IMG/VR virus record: IMGVR_UViG_3300042889_001164
Span: 1 to 20,051 of that record
DNA length: 20,051 nt
Strand: one strand, 5' to 3'
DNA from: a virus
The translations under genes were made by a program, and so were the position numbers. This document shows, one piece after another, positions 4,775 through 12,663 of the stretch. How positions within the stretch are numbered: position 1 is the first letter of the stretch; each line of letters starts with the position of its first letter. The notes under the pieces were generated by a model. It saw only the letters and a list, made by a program, of their open reading frames with translations, did not search any database and was not told the origin of the DNA.

Positions 4775-7002
4775 TGACTAAAGATTATTTAAAGAAATTA
4801 ATTAGTGTAGGTTATTCAGTCATACCTTGCCACGAACATAAAGCACCTATTGAAGAAGGATGGACAAAAGCAAAAACTAAAACTGCGGATGATGTAGATA
4901 AATTTAACCCTTACTATTGGGGTTGTAGAACTGGATATAATGATATTGAAGGTATCGATGTAGATTTAAAAGTTTTTCCTTTATTACAAGATAGACAAGA
5001 ATGGTGGAATGAATATCTTAATTTTTTATGTGATAATATTGAAAACTTTATTCAAAAAGTAGTTATTGCAAAAACAAAAAAAGGTGGTTTTCATATACTT
5101 TATAAAACAAAAGTAAAAAAGGGAAATACTAAAATAGCTTCACTTAAAGGAATGAAAGAGGCAATTGTTGAAACTCGTGGCGTAGGTGGGCAATTTATTT
5201 TATACGGTGAATTTTTAAACGAAAGAGAATACCACCATATTGATTATATTTCAGATGAAGAAAGAGAAATATTATGGTGCATTTCAAAAACATATGATTA
5301 TAAAGACCCAATATTAGCGGAGATTCCTAAAAAATCTGAATATAAAAAATTAGATGAAACAGATATTACCCCTTGGGATGATTTTAATTCTAAAAAAACA
5401 GCATTTGACATTATAGAAGATGAATTTACTATTGTTAGAAACACCTCAAAAACATATGTAATTAAAAGACACGGAGCAACAAGTCCACATTCAGGTTATA
5501 TTTTTAAAGAAAATGGATGTTTATTTCTTTTTTCAACTGGAACTATTTACCCAAATGAAAAATTACTTTCACCTTTCAATTTATATACTATTAAATATCA
5601 TAACGGTGATTATGCTGAAGCGACAAAAGAATTGTATAAACAAGGTTTTGGAACGAGAAGAGTAAAAAAGATTGAATTACCTGAGATTAAATTACAGAAA
5701 CAAGACCCAATAAAAAGAGCTATTTTTCCTATTGAAATTTTTCCAAAAGAAATTCAACATTTTATAATTGAAAGTTCGACTACATTAGGAATGTCAACTG
5801 ATTATATGGGTTGTGCCTTTATGTGGATGTTATCTTTAATAGTTGGAAATTCAATGGTAATTGAAGTTAAACCCGGATGGAAAGAAGTTGCAACTTTGTG
5901 GATTGCAGTTGTTGGTAAGCCCGGTATTGGGAAAACTCCTTCTTTAAATCAAATGATTTCGCCTTTAAGGTCTTTAAATGTAAAAGAGCAAAGAGATTAT
6001 CAAAAGAACTATCAAAAATACCAAGATTATGAAGCATTAGATAAAAAAGAAAAAGAACATTGTCAAGAAGTATTTAAGCCGAAAAATAAACAATTTATAG
6101 TTGGTGATGTAACTATTGAAGCATTAGTTGATTTGCACGAAGAAAACCCAAACGCAATAGGTATTTTTAAAGATGAGTTAGCTGGTTGGTTTAAAGATAT
6201 GAATAAATACAGAGCTGGTTCAGATTTAGAATTTTGGTTATCTAGTTGGAGCGGTTCGCCTATATCTTTGAATAGAAAAACATCAAAAAACGCATTTGTT
6301 GACAAACCATTTATACCTGTTTTAGGTGGTATTCAACCGAGTATTTTTGATGAGTTTAGTAATGGAGCAAATAAAGAAAATGGTTTTGTAGATAGAATTT
6401 TAATTAGTTACCCTGAATTAACAGTTAATCATTATAATAATAGCTACATAAGTATTGAAGCATTAGAATGGTATAATGATTTTGTTGTTAATATGAAATC
6501 AAATATTGAAAAATTGTTTTTAAAATTTGATGAAAACGACCAAATACAACCTGAAGTTGTAAGATTTGAAAAAGAAAGCGAAAAAGAATGGATACGTATT
6601 CACGATAAATATACAGATATTCAAAATTCAGATAATGAGAATGAATATATGAAAAGTATGTTACCCAAACAAAAGTCATACATTCCTAGATTTGCTTTAT
6701 TATTAAATACCTTATGGAGCTTTACAGATGAGGAATATAAGTCAGGTTTTATTCATACTCAATCAATTTTAAGAGCTGAAAAACTAAGTGAATATTTTGT
6801 TAATATGGCAAAATTAGTTAAACAAGATGCCAAAGAAAAATATGAATTAAAAAATGTAGCAAAGGATAAACAAACAAATTTTGATAAATTCAAAGCTATG
6901 TATGATGCAGATTCAGATTTAAATAGAACAACAGTGGCAGAAATGTTAGATGTTTCAAGACAAACAATTTATTCATGGATTAATAAAATAGAAAACAAAT
7001 GA
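4771..7002 (+). CDS. Prim-Pol/DUF3987 replication protein with C-terminal HTH (743 aa)
   Basis: A multidomain replication protein. The N-terminal 170 residues resemble the bifunctional primase/polymerase (archaeo-eukaryotic primase) fold: GIDVDLK with metal-binding D63 and D65, KKGGFHILYK with H108, then ETRGVGGQF at 134-142. A DUF3987-type ATPase domain follows, with Walker A GKPGIGKT at 382-389 and Walker B IFKDELAGW with D468/E469. The last 45 residues hold a helix-turn-helix (RTTVAEMLDVSRQTIYSWINK). It should prime and possibly unwind phage DNA. The helicase gene overlaps its end by 4 nt and a VRR-NUC nuclease follows. The start uses the first of two adjacent ATGs, overlapping the previous stop. 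Confidence 0.88.
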   Translation: MMTKDYLKKLISVGYSVIPCHEHKAPIEEGWTKAKTKTADDVDKFNPYYWGCRTGYNDIEGIDVDLKVFPLLQDRQEWWNEYLNFLCDNIENFIQKVVIAKTKKGGFHILYKTKVKKGNTKIASLKGMKEAIVETRGVGGQFILYGEFLNEREYHHIDYISDEEREILWCISKTYDYKDPILAEIPKKSEYKKLDETDITPWDDFNSKKTAFDIIEDEFTIVRNTSKTYVIKRHGATSPHSGYIFKENGCLFLFSTGTIYPNEKLLSPFNLYTIKYHNGDYAEATKELYKQGFGTRRVKKIELPEIKLQKQDPIKRAIFPIEIFPKEIQHFIIESSTTLGMSTDYMGCAFMWMLSLIVGNSMVIEVKPGWKEVATLWIAVVGKPGIGKTPSLNQMISPLRSLNVKEQRDYQKNYQKYQDYEALDKKEKEHCQEVFKPKNKQFIVGDVTIEALVDLHEENPNAIGIFKDELAGWFKDMNKYRAGSDLEFWLSSWSGSPISLNRKTSKNAFVDKPFIPVLGGIQPSIFDEFSNGANKENGFVDRILISYPELTVNHYNNSYISIEALEWYNDFVVNMKSNIEKLFLKFDENDQIQPEVVRFEKESEKEWIRIHDKYTDIQNSDNENEYMKSMLPKQKSYIPRFALLLNTLWSFTDEEYKSGFIHTQSILRAEKLSEYFVNMAKLVKQDAKEKYELKNVAKDKQTNFDKFKAMYDADSDLNRTTVAEMLDVSRQTIYSWINKIENK

Positions 7003-8312
7003 AAATATTAGATAAACCTTCAGGAATTAAATTAAATACAACAAATATTTCTATTAAAAAAGAAGTTGAAATTGTTAAAAATAAATTACGAGATTACCAG
7101 ATAGAAATATCAGAAAAAGCAGTTAATATATTACGTCATAAAAAGATAGTTTATTTATCAATGGAAGTAAGAACAGGAAAAACTTTAACTGCTTTAAATA
7201 CTGCAGAACTATACGGAGCTAAACGAGTATTATTTTTAACAAAGAAAAAAGCTATGTCTTCTATTTTAGATGATTTTAATAACTTTAAATTTAACTTTGA
7301 ATTAGAAGTAATTAACGATGAATCTATGAGTAAAGTGTTAGGTAAATTTGATTTAATTATTCACGATGAACATCATAGATTTGGTGCTTTTCCTAAACCT
7401 GGTAAATACACTAAAGAGTTCGCTCAAAGATTTCATATGTCACCAATGATATTTTTGTCAGGCACACCCACACCCGAGTCGTTTTCTCAAATTTACCACC
7501 AATTTTGGGTATCTAATTACTCTCCATTTACTGAACAAACATTTTATAATTGGGCTTCAAACTATGTTAACATACAACAAAAAAGAGTATCATACGGAAT
7601 ATTTAATGACTATTCAGATGCTAATGTTGAATTAATAAACAGTAAGATAAAAGACTATTTAATTACATTCACACAAAAAGAAGCTGGATTTGAAACTGAG
7701 GTAAAAGAAAACATACTTTATTGTGATATGAAGCCTATAACATATCAATTAATAGACAAACTTTCTAAAGATTTAGTTATTGAGGGAGAAAACGAAGTTA
7801 TTTTAGGAGATACTGCGGTTAAATTAATGAGTAAATTTCATCAAATGTACTCAGGAACTATAAAATTTGAAAGTGGTAATACAATGATTTTAGATGATAG
7901 CAAAGCGAAGTTTATCAAAGAAAGATTTAAAGGTCTTAAATTAGCTATATTCTATAAATTTAAAGCAGAATTAGAACTATTACAACAAACATTTCAAGAC
8001 GAACTAACAACTGATTTAGATGAGTTTAATAATACTAACAAATCAATAGCTTATCAAATTGTATCAGGTCGTGAGGGAGTTAATTTAAGCAAAGCAAAAT
8101 ATTTAATTTATTTTAATATAGACTTTTCAGCTACTTCTTACTTTCAATCGAGAGATAGGCTAACAACTAAAGACAGATTAAGTAATGAGGTTTTTTGGAT
8201 ATTCTCAAAAGGTGGAATTGAAAACAATATTTATAGAACTGTAAAAAATAAAAAGAAATATACAAGCAACTATTTTAAAAAAGACTATGCTCGAATCAGT
8301 TATCCAAAGTAA
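6999..8312 (+). CDS. SF2 DEAD/DEAH-like (SNF2-related) phage helicase (437 aa)
   Basis: Superfamily 2 motifs appear in order: LRDYQ at 30-34 (motif Q/0 region), Walker A EVRTGKT at 56-62, motif II DEHH at 123-126, motif III SGTPTP at 154-159, and near the C-terminus SGREGVNLS and SYFQSRDRL as motifs V and VI. The layout fits the compact SNF2/DEAD-type helicases of phage replication modules. It is shorter than cellular SNF2 proteins and lacks extra domains. It probably remodels or unwinds DNA during phage replication or recombination together with the Prim-Pol protein. It overlaps the primase gene by 4 nt and the nuclease gene by 26 nt in another frame. Confidence 0.88.
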   Translation: MKILDKPSGIKLNTTNISIKKEVEIVKNKLRDYQIEISEKAVNILRHKKIVYLSMEVRTGKTLTALNTAELYGAKRVLFLTKKKAMSSILDDFNNFKFNFELEVINDESMSKVLGKFDLIIHDEHHRFGAFPKPGKYTKEFAQRFHMSPMIFLSGTPTPESFSQIYHQFWVSNYSPFTEQTFYNWASNYVNIQQKRVSYGIFNDYSDANVELINSKIKDYLITFTQKEAGFETEVKENILYCDMKPITYQLIDKLSKDLVIEGENEVILGDTAVKLMSKFHQMYSGTIKFESGNTMILDDSKAKFIKERFKGLKLAIFYKFKAELELLQQTFQDELTTDLDEFNNTNKSIAYQIVSGREGVNLSKAKYLIYFNIDFSATSYFQSRDRLTTKDRLSNEVFWIFSKGGIENNIYRTVKNKKKYTSNYFKKDYARISYPK

Positions 8313-8565
8313 AATAATAAATGAAGCTAAAAAGAATGGTTATTTAGTTTTGAAAGTTGTAAAATGTAATATTACAGGCTATCCAGACTTAACACTATTT
8401 AAAGACAATTTAACTCTATTTATTGAGGTTAAAAATGAAAAAGGAATACAAAGTGAAATACAAAAATATGTACAAAAACAATTAGAAAGTAAAGGCTTTA
8501 AATATTTTTTAGTACGTTCGCTTGATGAATTTAAAAAAATAGTTATCTTAGCCGAACAAAACTAA
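8287..8565 (+). CDS. VRR-NUC domain nuclease (92 aa)
   Basis: A stand-alone VRR-NUC protein of the PD-(D/E)xK superfamily. Visible features are the N-terminal ES..Q (E3, Q7), GYPDLTLF with D34, IEVKN with E47 and K49, and Q55 in GIQSEIQ. Phage VRR-NUC proteins of about 90-100 residues are usually encoded beside SF2 helicases, as here, and are thought to cut branched DNA structures. The ATG at 8287 is kept despite the 26-nt overlap because the conserved Glu3 lies just behind it. All expected catalytic residues are present. Confidence 0.9.
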   Translation: MLESVIQSKIINEAKKNGYLVLKVVKCNITGYPDLTLFKDNLTLFIEVKNEKGIQSEIQKYVQKQLESKGFKYFLVRSLDEFKKIVILAEQN

Positions 8566-8570
8566 ATAAG

Positions 8571-8744
8571 ATGAAAGAATTAGAATTAGAATTACAGAAA
8601 TTAAAAGAAGCAATAGATATTAAATGTCCTTATAGCCAGATTGAAGCAATAGGAGTCTTAGGATTAGAATTAATAACGTTATGCAATGAATTAGGGCATA
8701 ACTTTGACAGATGTGTTAATAATGCTTTAAATGACTTGTATTAA
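8571..8744 (+). CDS. Small hypothetical helical protein (57 aa)
   Basis: Starts MKELELELQKLKEAIDIKC and continues IGVLGLELITLCNELGHNF. It has a short Leu/Glu heptad-like N-terminus, suggestive of a coiled coil, and three Cys (19, 38, 48) without zinc-ribbon spacing. Its TAA overlaps the next ATG by 1 nt. Function unknown. Confidence 0.6.
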   Translation: MKELELELQKLKEAIDIKCPYSQIEAIGVLGLELITLCNELGHNFDRCVNNALNDLY

Positions 8745-9103
8745 TGGAAAATATAATAGCAGAAAGTAAAACAACGGATTTAATCGTACAAGTGACTTAT
8801 AAAGATGACAGTATTATCAAAGGACAAGTTCTTGTTGGTGATAAATATAACGAAATTGGTAAGATTGATTATTGGAGTACGGCAAGTTTTAACATATCTA
8901 ATAATAATACGGATATACCGAAACATTATAACAACGATAAAGGAACGCTTTATAAAATAGCTGAAGAACGAGGATGGAATAGTTATTTATTTGATATCGT
9001 TAAACGTCTGGAGCGTTCAGAAAAGAAAGGTGAGTTTGAAAGTGATTTAAACAAGTCCAAAGTTGTAATAGACTTATGGCTAAAAGAAAATAAATTATGT
9101 TAA
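8744..9103 (+). CDS. Conserved phage hypothetical protein (119 aa)
   Basis: The C-terminal half holds GTLYKIAEERGWNSYLFDIV and KRLERSEKKGEFESDLNKSK, ending in DLWLKE. I recognise this pattern from an uncharacterised protein of Bacteroidota phages, usually near replication genes. The N-terminal half is beta-rich (DLIVQVTYKDDSIIKGQVLV). It overlaps its neighbours by 1 and 7 nt. No catalytic motif visible. Confidence 0.7.
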   Translation: MENIIAESKTTDLIVQVTYKDDSIIKGQVLVGDKYNEIGKIDYWSTASFNISNNNTDIPKHYNNDKGTLYKIAEERGWNSYLFDIVKRLERSEKKGEFESDLNKSKVVIDLWLKENKLC

Positions 9104-9279
9104 TAGACGCAATACTTAATCTTCCAAATAGATACGATATAGTCACAAAATATGGTCGAATTCAAAACCTTCACCGTACTACAATAGAATGGTTTAAACA
9201 CGAAAATGATAGTATCTTTATGCGAGAATTTGTCAACTATATTGTAAGTAATTATAGTAACTTCAAAACAAAAAAATGA
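9097..9279 (+). CDS. Small hypothetical protein (60 aa)
   Basis: Starts MLIDAILNLPNRYDIVTKYG and ends NYIVSNYSNFKTKK. Weakly basic, with no signal peptide or known motif. It overlaps the preceding gene by 7 nt and the next by 4 nt. An opposite-strand open frame covers the same bases but has no promoter and opposes the whole operon. Confidence 0.6.
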   Translation: MLIDAILNLPNRYDIVTKYGRIQNLHRTTIEWFKHENDSIFMREFVNYIVSNYSNFKTKK

Positions 9280-9632
9280 TAATAGAAGAATTAAGAATTG
9301 GGAATTTAGTATTATTTGAAAATGAAATTCAAGAAATATCATCTATTCATTCAGATAATACAGTAAGATTAAGAAAAAACAAAAATGAAAAATGTCACGG
9401 ATGCTATACAGTAAATAGTGAAAAAATTAAACCAATATTATTATCAAAAGAAACATTATTAAATTTAGGTTATAAAAATATAGGAATGTATTTTAAAATT
9501 GATAGCAATATTGAATTTTTTGTTAATGATAACAAGTTAATTTGCGATTTATATGATGAGACAATTTACAATATGGATTTTGTTCATCAATTGCAAAATT
9601 TACATTTTTCACTTTATCATGAACAATTATGA
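9276..9632 (+). CDS. Conserved phage hypothetical protein, second VHQLQNLY-type copy (118 aa)
   Basis: Paralogue of the 107-aa protein at 2250-2573: ELRIGNLV at residues 5-12, LSKETLLNLGYKNIG in the middle, and FVHQLQNLHFSLYHEQL at the end. The central part differs and carries a CHGCYTV segment (a single CxxC) not found in the other copy. The start overlaps the previous stop (ATGA) and the TGA overlaps the next ATG. Function unknown. Confidence 0.75.
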   Translation: MIIEELRIGNLVLFENEIQEISSIHSDNTVRLRKNKNEKCHGCYTVNSEKIKPILLSKETLLNLGYKNIGMYFKIDSNIEFFVNDNKLICDLYDETIYNMDFVHQLQNLHFSLYHEQL

Positions 9633-9727
9633 CAAAAGAACTTTTTGAATGGATTGAAATAGTTGTGCATTATGATATTAGATGTGAAAATTATTACTAT
9701 ATTTATGAAATATTATGTTACAACTAG
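9629..9727 (+). CDS. Tiny hypothetical protein (32 aa)
   Basis: MTKELFEWIEIVVHYDIRCE then a Tyr-rich end (NYYYIYEILCYN). It begins in an ATGA overlap with the 118-aa gene and ends 13 nt inside the next gene, neatly filling the space between them. This packing favours real translation, but the length makes the call tentative. Confidence 0.4.
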   Translation: MTKELFEWIEIVVHYDIRCENYYYIYEILCYN

Positions 9728-9927
9728 AGAAATTAGAGAAATACTGTAAAGACAGAAATATAGAAGCCACTTTTATAGATGGTGTTCTTATCGACCCTTT
9801 ACCAATAGTGAAATATAACTATAGAGTTAAAAAAGATGCTTGGTTTTTAGAAATAGCCGTAAATAAATACGGTTGCAAAACAGTAGTAGATGCAATGTTT
9901 AACAAAAAAATGACATTAATATTGTAA
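9715..9927 (+). CDS. Small hypothetical protein (70 aa)
   Basis: Starts MLQLEKLEKYCKDRNIEATF and contains DGVLIDPLPIVKYNYRVKKD. Mixed alpha/beta. It is the last gene before the packaging genes; a 22-nt gap separates it from the small terminase gene, one of the wider gaps in this operon. No family recognised. Confidence 0.6.
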   Translation: MLQLEKLEKYCKDRNIEATFIDGVLIDPLPIVKYNYRVKKDAWFLEIAVNKYGCKTVVDAMFNKKMTLIL

Positions 9928-9949
9928 TTGAACTCAATATTTTTCAATT

Positions 9950-10228
9950 ATGGAAGACAAAAGAAAATTAAATGGTGGTCACTCAAATGGTGGTCGCAAA
10001 AGTAAAGCAGAAGAGCAAAATCTAATTGAGAAACTTTCTCCTTTGGAAGAACAAGCATTTATTAAACTTTCTGAAGCTATTGATGGTGGTAAAGATTGGG
10101 CTATTAAAATGTTCTTTGAATACATGTATGGTAAACCTAAACAGCAAACTGATATAACGTCTATGGGTGAGAAGATTCAGAATGTTATACATTTAGGGAG
10201 TGGAATAAATCCAAATGAAAATAAATGA
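9950..10228 (+). CDS. Putative terminase small subunit (92 aa)
   Basis: Starts MEDKRKLNGGHSNGGRKSKAE, the Gly/Lys-rich head typical of small terminase or DUF5681-like proteins in these phages. A helical core follows (LIEKLSPLEEQAFIKLSEAI, then WAIKMFFEYMYGKPKQQTD), and the end is TSMGEKIQNVIHLGSG. The gene overlaps the large terminase gene by 4 nt. Small subunits bind the pac or cos site and hand DNA to the large subunit. The assignment rests on position and general pattern; a typical helix-turn-helix is not evident. Confidence 0.65.
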   Translation: MEDKRKLNGGHSNGGRKSKAEEQNLIEKLSPLEEQAFIKLSEAIDGGKDWAIKMFFEYMYGKPKQQTDITSMGEKIQNVIHLGSGINPNENK

Positions 10229-10347
10229 AACTTTTAGTAAAACAGGAACACGCTACATACTATTTAAATGACAGCACCACCGAAGAAGTACTCTATGGTG
10301 GGGCTGCCTTTTATCCCCCTTTGAAATTAAGTAGGAGGGGGAGATAA
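10225..10347 (+). CDS. terL: Terminase large subunit, N-terminal segment, interrupted in the P-loop
   Basis: MKLLVKQEHATYYLNDSTTE then EVLYGGAA is the start of a large terminase; the canonical continuation GGGKSAFGC is encoded in the same frame from 10354. Between them lie 45 in-frame nt (10306-10350) with two consecutive TAA codons at 10345-10350. Ordinary translation therefore gives only 40 residues. The start overlaps the small subunit stop (ATGA). Either the gene is disrupted here, or the insert is bypassed or removed during expression. Confidence 0.7.
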   Translation: MKLLVKQEHATYYLNDSTTEEVLYGGAAFYPPLKLSRRGR

Positions 10348-10350
10348 TAA
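10306..10350 (+). repeat. 45-nt stop-containing hairpin insertion in terL
   Basis: The left arm TTATCCCCCT (10311-10320) pairs with AGGGGG (10336-10341) and ATAA (10344-10347), leaving a 2-nt AG bulge and a 15-nt loop. The insert is a multiple of three, keeps the frame on both sides, and is flanked by GCTG at 10303-10306 and 10351-10354. Its C5/G5 arms are far more GC-rich than the surrounding DNA. They resemble the C-run/G-run palindromic repeats scattered in Bacteroidota genomes. Removing 45 nt restores the terminase P-loop GGAAGGGKS; deletion between the GCTG repeats gives GGAGGGKS. Confidence 0.75.
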
Positions 10351-10395
10351 GCTGGTGGTGGTAAATCCGCATTCGGTTGCTTATGGTTAATTTCA

Positions 10396-11574
10396 ATGTG
10401 CCAAAACTATCCAAACACTAGATGGTTAATGGGTAGGGCAAAATTAAAAACATTGAAAGAAACTACTTTAAATACATTCTTTGAATTAGCTAGTAAATTA
10501 GATATAGGAGATGAGTTTAAATATAACGCTCAATCAAATGTTATTTACTTTGAGAATGGTAGTGAGATAATTTTAAAAGATTTATTCTTATATCCTTCAG
10601 ACCCAAACTATGACAGTTTAGGTTCATTAGAGATTACAGGAGCGTTTATAGATGAATGTAACCAAGTTGTTTATAAAGCGTGGCAAATCGTTAAATCTAG
10701 GATAAGATACAAACTAACTGAATATAATTTAATACCTAAAATGTTAGGCACTTTAAATCCTGCAAAGAATTGGACTTATAAAGAATTTTATCAACCATCT
10801 AAGAACGGAACTTTAAAAGATTATAGAAAGTTTATACAAGCGTTACCACAGGATAACCCACATTTGCACCCTTCTTATTTAAAGTCATTATTGCAGTTAG
10901 ACAATAACGCAAAACAAAGGTTATATTATGGTAATTGGGAATATGACGATGACCCATCTACATTAATCGATATGGATGCAATTATAGACTATTTTAACCC
11001 CGTTCATATAAATGATAATGGTAAACATTACATAACTATTGATGTGGCTCGTAAAGGTAAAGATACGACTGTTTACAGAGTATGGAATGAATGGAAGTGT
11101 ATTGATGTTGTAATATTTGCAAAGAATACAATAGTAGAAGCATACGACGAAGCTCGAAAGTTACAAGCTAAATACAACGTCCCAAATAGTCAAACAATAG
11201 CAGATGAGGATGGAGTTGGTGGTGGTTTGGTCGATATGTTAAGATGTGAGGGGTTCGTTAATAATAGTAGAGCTTTGAATGGTGAAAACTATGAGAATTT
11301 AAAAAGTCAATGTTCTATTTTAATGGCTAAAAAAATACAAGCTAGAGAATGTGGAGAGGTTTCAATTAATACACACGTTCGTGATTTGGTTAGTGAAGAA
11401 ATGGAGCAAATTAAACAAAAAGAAATTGACAAAGATACTAGATTAGGGATTATTTCAAAAGATGTTATAAAAGCAAACATAGGTCGTTCACCAGACCATT
11501 GGGATAGTATAATGATGAGATACTATTTCGAGTTAAAACCAAAAGCAAAAGCACCTAGAAGCCGTTTATTATGA
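10396..11574 (+). CDS. terL: Terminase large subunit, ATPase remainder and nuclease domain (392 aa from this ATG)
   Basis: The first ATG downstream of the insert is at 10396, but homologous coding starts at 10351 (AGGGKSAFGCLWLIS). Numbered from 10396, Walker B is GAFIDECNQV with D86/E87, followed by a coupling-motif-like GTLNPAKNW. The RNase H-like nuclease has acidic residues in TIDVARKGKD (D216), ADEDGVGGG (D270, D272) and SPDHWDSI (D367, D370). The protein should package DNA into proheads and cut it. If translated alone from 10396, it would lack the Walker A loop and could not hydrolyse ATP. All other motifs look intact, so decay is recent or the full protein is still made. Confidence 0.85.
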   Translation: MCQNYPNTRWLMGRAKLKTLKETTLNTFFELASKLDIGDEFKYNAQSNVIYFENGSEIILKDLFLYPSDPNYDSLGSLEITGAFIDECNQVVYKAWQIVKSRIRYKLTEYNLIPKMLGTLNPAKNWTYKEFYQPSKNGTLKDYRKFIQALPQDNPHLHPSYLKSLLQLDNNAKQRLYYGNWEYDDDPSTLIDMDAIIDYFNPVHINDNGKHYITIDVARKGKDTTVYRVWNEWKCIDVVIFAKNTIVEAYDEARKLQAKYNVPNSQTIADEDGVGGGLVDMLRCEGFVNNSRALNGENYENLKSQCSILMAKKIQARECGEVSINTHVRDLVSEEMEQIKQKEIDKDTRLGIISKDVIKANIGRSPDHWDSIMMRYYFELKPKAKAPRSRLL

Positions 11575-12233
11575 TAAAATTTAAAACACAAATAAAGGAT
11601 TTCAATTTACCTACTAATTGGAACGATGTAATATTTAAAGATTATCTAAGACTTCAAAGTTCAAACGAATTAGAAGCATTAAAGATATTAACGGGGCTAA
11701 ATGAGATTGAAATATTGATGTTAGATATTGAAACAATAGTGCCTTATATCGAGTTCCTGCAGGATGACATTAGTCAAATAGAACCTTTGAATTTTATAAA
11801 CGATACGATACTACCAACTGATATAGGTGAGTGTACATTTGAAGATAAAATACTAGCTTGTAGGTCAATTGATAATATTGTTAAGGTTATTAGTATTTAT
11901 TCTAAATTAGATGAAATTGATATATTAAATGCTAGTTGTGAAAGTGTTTTTTCAGCTTACAATTATTTGATATTGCAATTAAAATCTATTATTGAACGAG
12001 ATAATGGAAGATTAAAATCGGACATAACAATAGAGCAAAAACAAGCAGGGATTGATATGTTCAATGAGTTGGGGGACTTTAATACTATTGATATGATAGC
12101 AGAGAAATATGGGTACTCACATTCTGAAGTTGAGCAACTATCATATAATTTAATCTTTTTAATACTGTTAAAATCGAATATAAGTACTAAATTTGAGAGT
12201 AATTACACAAAATTGATGAGAAATGACAATTAA
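11571..12233 (+). CDS. Hypothetical tail-module protein, possibly tail assembly chaperone-like (220 aa)
   Basis: Starts MIKFKTQIKDFNLPTNWNDV, then FKDYLRLQSS and ALKILTGLNEIEILML. This early pattern (pro-Thr-Trp-xx-Val, a helix, then LTGL) recalls the head of tail-assembly-chaperone-like or DUF-type proteins of Bacteroidota phages. The C-terminal part (MIAEKYGYSHSEVEQLSYNL) is helical. It overlaps terL by 4 nt and the next gene by 11 nt. I see no portal features, although a portal would be the usual neighbour of terL. The functional label is a weak inference. Confidence 0.45.
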   Translation: MIKFKTQIKDFNLPTNWNDVIFKDYLRLQSSNELEALKILTGLNEIEILMLDIETIVPYIEFLQDDISQIEPLNFINDTILPTDIGECTFEDKILACRSIDNIVKVISIYSKLDEIDILNASCESVFSAYNYLILQLKSIIERDNGRLKSDITIEQKQAGIDMFNELGDFNTIDMIAEKYGYSHSEVEQLSYNLIFLILLKSNISTKFESNYTKLMRNDN

Positions 12234-12663
12234 ACAATTAGTTAGCGACAAAGTGGCTTTAATGAGTTCAAATAGTGAAACATATACTTTTTTACATTCG
12301 GAAACTCAGTTTCAAAATCTTATGGCGGATGAGCAACTTTTACCATGTGTATATTTAGATATGCCTATGAAATATACACCCAAAATAATGAGTACAGGAG
12401 CGTTTCAAAGAACATATATTTGTGTGGCTTTATTCTTATTTAAAAGTGAACTAGATGATAACGATACACAGCAGGAAGAAACATTTGTAAAGGCTGAAAA
12501 CTCTCAACGTGAGTTCCAATTATTACTTGAAAACGATGTGGATAATGTACGAGATTTAACCGTTGAAACGTGTGTTCAAGTTCAAAACTTATTTGACACT
12601 AATATGAGTGGAATAATGATGCCATTTAGTCTAAGAATGATAAATGCTGCAGGTGTATGTTAA
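12223..12663 (+). CDS. Hypothetical protein, possible tail terminator/connector (146 aa)
   Basis: Starts MTIKQLVSDKVALMSSNSET and has an alternating beta core (LLPCVYLDMPMKY, TYICVALFLFKSEL) followed by helix KAENSQREFQLLLEND. The size, the mixed alpha/beta pattern and the place before the tail proteins resemble tail-terminator or head-tail joining proteins. No diagnostic motif supports it. It overlaps the upstream gene by 11 nt and a 28-aa membrane peptide gene by 7 nt. Confidence 0.45.
   Translation: MTIKQLVSDKVALMSSNSETYTFLHSETQFQNLMADEQLLPCVYLDMPMKYTPKIMSTGAFQRTYICVALFLFKSELDDNDTQQEETFVKAENSQREFQLLLENDVDNVRDLTVETCVQVQNLFDTNMSGIMMPFSLRMINAAGVC

Noticed and set aside
6063-6679. Minus-strand open frames inside the Prim-Pol gene
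   Set aside because: They lie opposite conserved Walker B coding sequence and lack any start context or neighbour support.
10306-10350. Insertion sequence or self-splicing intron in terL
   Set aside because: At 45 nt it is far too short for a transposase, intein or any known group I/II intron.
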